A stretch of 64,000 nucleotides of DNA from Myxococcales bacterium (GTDB lineage Bacteria > Myxococcota_A > UBA9160 > SZUA-336): NCBI GenBank assembly GCA_013215565.1, contig JABSQV010000017.1, positions 27,527-91,526 of the forward strand, written 5' to 3'. This document shows positions 61,085-64,000 of this stretch, one piece after another. How positions within the stretch are numbered: position 1 is the stretch's first letter; the number at the start of each line of letters is the position of its first letter. The position numbers and the translations under genes were made by a program. Under the pieces are notes generated by a model. The model saw only the letters and a program-made list of their open reading frames with translations, ran no database searches and was not told where the DNA came from.

Positions 61085-61852
61085 ATGAGCACCATACGCT
61101 TCGAAACGGCCCCCCCCATCGCCATCGTGACCCTCGATCGCCCCGAGCTTCGAAATGCCATCGATACGCCCACGGCGCGCGAACTCGCCAGGGTCTTCCG
61201 CCTGTTCGACGGCGATCCGGAACTGAGCGTCGCGATCCTGACGGGCAGTGGTGGAAGCTTCTGCGCGGGCGCCGACCTGAAGGCGATTTCGAGCGGACTC
61301 GGAAACCGCATCGAGGCAGAGGGAGACGCACCGCTCGGCGTGAGCCGCATGCTGCTCGGCAAGCCCGTGATCGCGGCGGTCGAGGGCTATGCGGTGGCCG
61401 GGGGCCTCGAACTCGCGCTCTGGTGCGACCTCCGAGTCGCTGCGCGGGACGCGGTCTTCGGCGTATTCTGCCGCCGCTGGGGCGTGCCGCTCGTGGATGG
61501 AGGAACCATCCGGCTGCCGCGCCTGATCGGACACAGTCACGCACTCGACATGATTCTGACCGGGCGCGGCGTGTCCGGAGAAGAGGCGCTGCGCATGGGT
61601 CTCGCGAACCGCGTGGTGGAACCCGGCACCGCGCTCGCACACGCCACCGAGCTGGCGCACGAACTCGCGGCATTCCCGCAGCAGTGCCTGCGAAGCGACC
61701 GGCTCTCGGCTTACGAACAGGGGTCCCTGGAACTGGAGCCGGCGCTCCGAAACGAAACCCGGCGCGGCATCGAGGTGGTGCGCTCCGGGGAGACCGCCGA
61801 GGGATCCCGCCGCTTCGCTGGCGGCGCAGGCCGCCACGGGGCCTTTGATTGA
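61085..61852 (+). CDS. Enoyl-CoA hydratase/isomerase family protein
   Basis: Crotonase-fold enzyme of 255 residues. Oxyanion-hole regions are GSGGSFCAGADLKAIS and VEGYAVAGGLELALWCDLRVA; the catalytic region FCRRWGVPLVDGGTIRLPRLIG has the first of the usual glutamates replaced (Val-Pro-Leu-Val-Asp), as in many hydratase paralogues of unknown specificity. AGGAG lies 7 bases before the ATG. Divergent from the PQQ dehydrogenase. Confidence 0.9.
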   Translation: MSTIRFETAPPIAIVTLDRPELRNAIDTPTARELARVFRLFDGDPELSVAILTGSGGSFCAGADLKAISSGLGNRIEAEGDAPLGVSRMLLGKPVIAAVEGYAVAGGLELALWCDLRVAARDAVFGVFCRRWGVPLVDGGTIRLPRLIGHSHALDMILTGRGVSGEEALRMGLANRVVEPGTALAHATELAHELAAFPQQCLRSDRLSAYEQGSLELEPALRNETRRGIEVVRSGETAEGSRRFAGGAGRHGAFD

Positions 61853-61984
61853 ATCCGTTCGCCGAACCCCGCCCGGATCCGAAGCTTCGGCACCCCGACG
61901 ACGCCGGCCTCAGCGTCCGCACCCGGGCCCGCGACGACCCGGCGGAGAGCATCCCGCGCAGGCAGCCGTTTCGCTGAGCGAAGC

Positions 61985-63043
61985 TCAGGTTCGAGCAGCG
62001 CTCCGACGCGCTCCAGCGGATCGCGACCGGGGGCTCTTTGTGCCCGCGAGTTTGGGAAGCGCGAGCGTCTCGTCGAGTCCATCGCGCAGCGCGGCAGCAG
62101 CTTCGGGATGATCGGGGGCCAGGGAACGCGCGACCCGGTCCAGCGCCCGGCGCGCGAGTTGCGCATTCGGACTCGCGTAGGCGGCCAGCAGATCTTCGAG
62201 AACCGCAGGCTGCAATGACGGAGGCAACCGGTCGAGCGTTCGGCGGCGCTTTTCGGACGGACAGCGCTGGATGATCACCGACGACCCAAAGATCGTTCGG
62301 AGCACGGAGTGGACGACGGGCGACTCTCCAACTAGGCAGACAGCCGGGGGCGCGCTCCTGCGGTGCCGGCCCACGACCCCCGTGAGCAGCGCCTCGACCC
62401 GGGCCGGATCGTCGAGCCGTCCGGAAGCCAGCCCCACCAGGCGCCGCTGACCCCGCGCGTCGATCCCGAGCGCACCCAGGAAACTCAGATCGGGAAAGGT
62501 CAACTCGTGGATCAAGAGCCCGGGATCGAACTCGCCTTTCGGCGTCGCATGCAGTGCCCCGAGCCGCGCAACGAGTTGATCGACGAAGGCCGCCTGAATC
62601 GGACTCCGCAGGTAGCGCTCCTCGGGGAAACGGCCCGTGGCCACGGCGGCGCAGACATCCTCGATCACGGAGCGGCCCAGAAAGTCCGTGTCTGCCGAGG
62701 CGCGGAAGCTCCGAAGTTCGACCTCGCGCCCCTGCGCCGAGCGCACCCGGGGCCGACGCACCGGGATCCGCTCGCCTCCGAGCATGATCTCGGTTCTGCA
62801 CCAGCCCGCGCGGGCCACCCGCGAGCGGGGACGCGGTCTCCAGCGTTCCCCGCAGAGCCCCTCGACGTCGGCGACCCACATCTCCGATAGGACGTCCCGG
62901 GCGGCGTCCCGACACCACGCACCCAATCCGTCGAAAAGTTCGTCCTGGTAGGCGCGCAGCACCAGCGCCGGCTCAAATCCGAACCTCGAGGCCTTGCCCA
63001 CCCCCCGGGGCCGTTCAGAGCCTCGCTGTGCTCGTCTCGCCAT
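61985..63043 (-). pseudogene. IS256 (mutator)-type transposase relative, catalytic residues lost
   Basis: The N-terminal half shows RTEIMLGGERIPVRRPRVRS and GREVELRSF, the typical mutator transposase segment before the catalytic domain. The second half fits the IS256 core (FLGALGIDARGQRRLVGLASG, then IIQRCPSEKRRRTLDRLPPSLQPAVLEDLLAAY). The two expected catalytic aspartates (in LD-T/Y and SDAHEG positions) read IHELTFPD and LVGESPVV, the RC..H motif has lost its His, and the frame stops before the NPLER-type third motif. In the +1 frame just downstream, PGRDPLERV appears near 62,000, suggesting a frameshift. No terminal inverted repeats or target duplication are visible. ATG at 63043 gives 352 residues; a TTG at 63055 is possible. 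It may be a dead remnant or a domesticated protein. Confidence 0.6.
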
Positions 63044-63097
63044 CACAAAATCCAATCAGAACAGGACGTGAATTTCTCCTGCAACCAAGCTGAAGCT

Positions 63098-63133
63098 TAT
63101 GTGCAGGCTATATGCAAAAACTTCACCGGTCAA
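63098..63133 (-). promoter_or_regulatory. Possible promoter of the transposase-like gene
   Basis: Minus strand: TTGACC (63128-63133) followed after 15-17 bases by TATAGC/TAGCCT, in an AT-rich patch. It would start transcription about 50 bases before the ATG at 63043. Confidence 0.35.
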
Positions 63134-63156
63134 GTTGTTTCTAAACGGATCTGTGA

Positions 63157-63199
63157 ACCCGGGGCACCCCGAGGATCCGAGTACCCGGGTCACCCCGAG
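63157..63199. repeat. Two direct repeats with 26-bp period upstream of the thiolase-like gene
   Basis: ACCCGGGKCACCCCGAG occurs at 63157 and again at 63183 (one mismatch, G/T), and a partial copy CCCGGGGATCCGA follows near 63212. The two full copies are on the same face of the helix only approximately (26 bp). They lie 80-125 bases before the ATG at 63282 and could be operator sites. Confidence 0.6.
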
Positions 63200-63281
63200 C
63201 CGCACGCGAGGCCCGGGGATCCGAAACCGGGAAAAGATTCGAGGAACGTATACCTTAGGTCGCGATGTTGCGGGTTCGGTC

Positions 63282-64000
63282 ATGAAGAGTGTCGACGCAA
63301 GTCCGGTTCTGGTCGGGGCGGCAGCGCTCAGCCAGCGGGTAGAAGATCCGGCGGAAGCACTGGAGCCCGTGGCGCTGATGACCGAGGCCACCCGCCGCGC
63401 AGCGGAGGATGCGGGCGCCCGGGCGTTGCTCTCGCGGGCGGATTCGATTCGCGTCCCGCGGGGCTTCTGGCCCTATCCGGATCCGGGACGCATCATCGCC
63501 GAACGAATCGGGGCCACCGCCGCCCGCACCGTCATCGCTGAAGTCGGCGTGCTTCAGACGAGCCTCCTCGGCCAGGCGGCGCTCGATATCGCGAATGGAA
63601 GCGCCGAGGTCGTACTGATCGCGGGTGCCGAAGCCAAGTACCGGGCGCTTCGGGCACAGATCACGGGCGCGAAGGCGCCCCTTCTCGATCAGGGAAACAC
63701 CGAACCCGACGAAATCCTACGCCCGAGCGGGGCGATCATGCATCCCGCCGAAGTGGAGCACGGGCTGATCATGCCCGTTCAGCAGTACAGCATGGTCGAG
63801 AATGCACTCCGCGCCGAAGCGGGCATCTCACTCGACGCGCACCGTGACGAGGTCGCGCGCATGTGGTCCGCGATGAGCGAGGTCGCCGCAGACAACCCCG
63901 CTGCCTGGAGTCGCGAAAGGCTCTCCGCAACGACGATTCGCAACGCCGGCAACGGCAACCGAATGCTCGCGTTTCCATACACCAAGCACCACAATTCGCA
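63282..64000 (+). CDS. Thiolase-like (acetyl-CoA acetyltransferase family) protein, partial
   Basis: The first 239 codons of a gene running off the right edge. The start VDASPVLVGAAALSQRVED, the region ANGSAEVVLIAGAEAKYRALRAQ, HPAEVEHGLIMPVQQYSMVENALR and NGNRMLAFPYTKHHNS match the thiolase-like proteins found beside acyl-CoA metabolism genes. The position where thiolases carry the nucleophilic cysteine (before SLLGQAALDIANG) has no cysteine, so carbon-carbon bond chemistry is doubtful. ATG at 63282; no strong ribosome-binding site. Confidence 0.8.
   Translation, partial: MKSVDASPVLVGAAALSQRVEDPAEALEPVALMTEATRRAAEDAGARALLSRADSIRVPRGFWPYPDPGRIIAERIGATAARTVIAEVGVLQTSLLGQAALDIANGSAEVVLIAGAEAKYRALRAQITGAKAPLLDQGNTEPDEILRPSGAIMHPAEVEHGLIMPVQQYSMVENALRAEAGISLDAHRDEVARMWSAMSEVAADNPAAWSRERLSATTIRNAGNGNRMLAFPYTKHHNS

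Noticed and set aside
59701..61848. 715-codon open frame on the plus strand
   Set aside because: Antisense to the PQQ dehydrogenase and then out of frame with the enoyl-CoA hydratase; no domain pattern.

Overview
The window is one high-GC chromosomal segment (frequent GTG and TTG starts, genes packed with 4-17 bp overlaps). Gene order is that of deltaproteobacterial lineages now split into Myxococcota, Desulfobacterota and relatives: leuA / asd-like / truA / rplM / rpsI, pssA-psd-ilvC-ilvN-ilvB, rpsB-tsf-pyrH-frr-uppS-dxr-rseP and M23-secA-argJ. I cannot name a species. No rRNA, CRISPR array, prophage or intact insertion sequence is visible.

Bases 1-27,483 are almost one continuous minus-strand block of core genes. 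Read in the direction of transcription: nadK, recN, an FHA protein, an M23 peptidase, secA, argJ and a histidine phosphatase; then rpsB (with its own promoter) through tsf, pyrH, frr, uppS, dxr, rseP and tsaB; then a YdcH-like protein, ilvB, ilvN, ilvC, psd, pssA, leuA, a leuB remnant, an Asd/Usg-like protein, truA, rplM, rpsI and pyrG (cut by the left edge). They serve translation, branched-chain amino acid and phospholipid synthesis, isoprenoid synthesis, secretion and DNA repair. Three peculiarities stand out: only the first ~40 residues of leuB survive, the Asd-like protein has lost its catalytic residues, and cdsA is missing from its usual place between uppS and dxr.

From 27.5 to 37 kb are rarA, tRNA-Asp, a pair of HD-type signalling proteins (HD-GYP and HDOD), tRNA-Val, the clpP-clpX-lon proteolysis cluster with tig, and tRNA-Leu. 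At 37.0-41.5 kb lies the most interesting locus: a sensor kinase, a sigma-54 enhancer-binding response regulator and a PspA-like protein in one operon, divergent from a DUF4097 (toastrack-type) protein. The intergenic region carries two back-to-back sequences matching the sigma-54 -24/-12 consensus with correct spacing, one facing each side. I infer a self-contained envelope-stress regulon.

From 41.5 to 47.4 kb are a hydrolase and three large multi-pass membrane proteins; two of them (44.05-47.41 kb) look less GC-rich than their surroundings. A gene-poor 465 bp gap and tRNA-Lys follow, then an S41 protease, DNA polymerase II, a fused 5-oxoprolinase/hydantoinase, an aldo/keto reductase, an HTTM membrane protein with a partner, a quinohemoprotein dehydrogenase, an enoyl-CoA hydratase, an apparently inactivated IS256-type transposase relative, and the start of a thiolase-like gene cut by the right edge.
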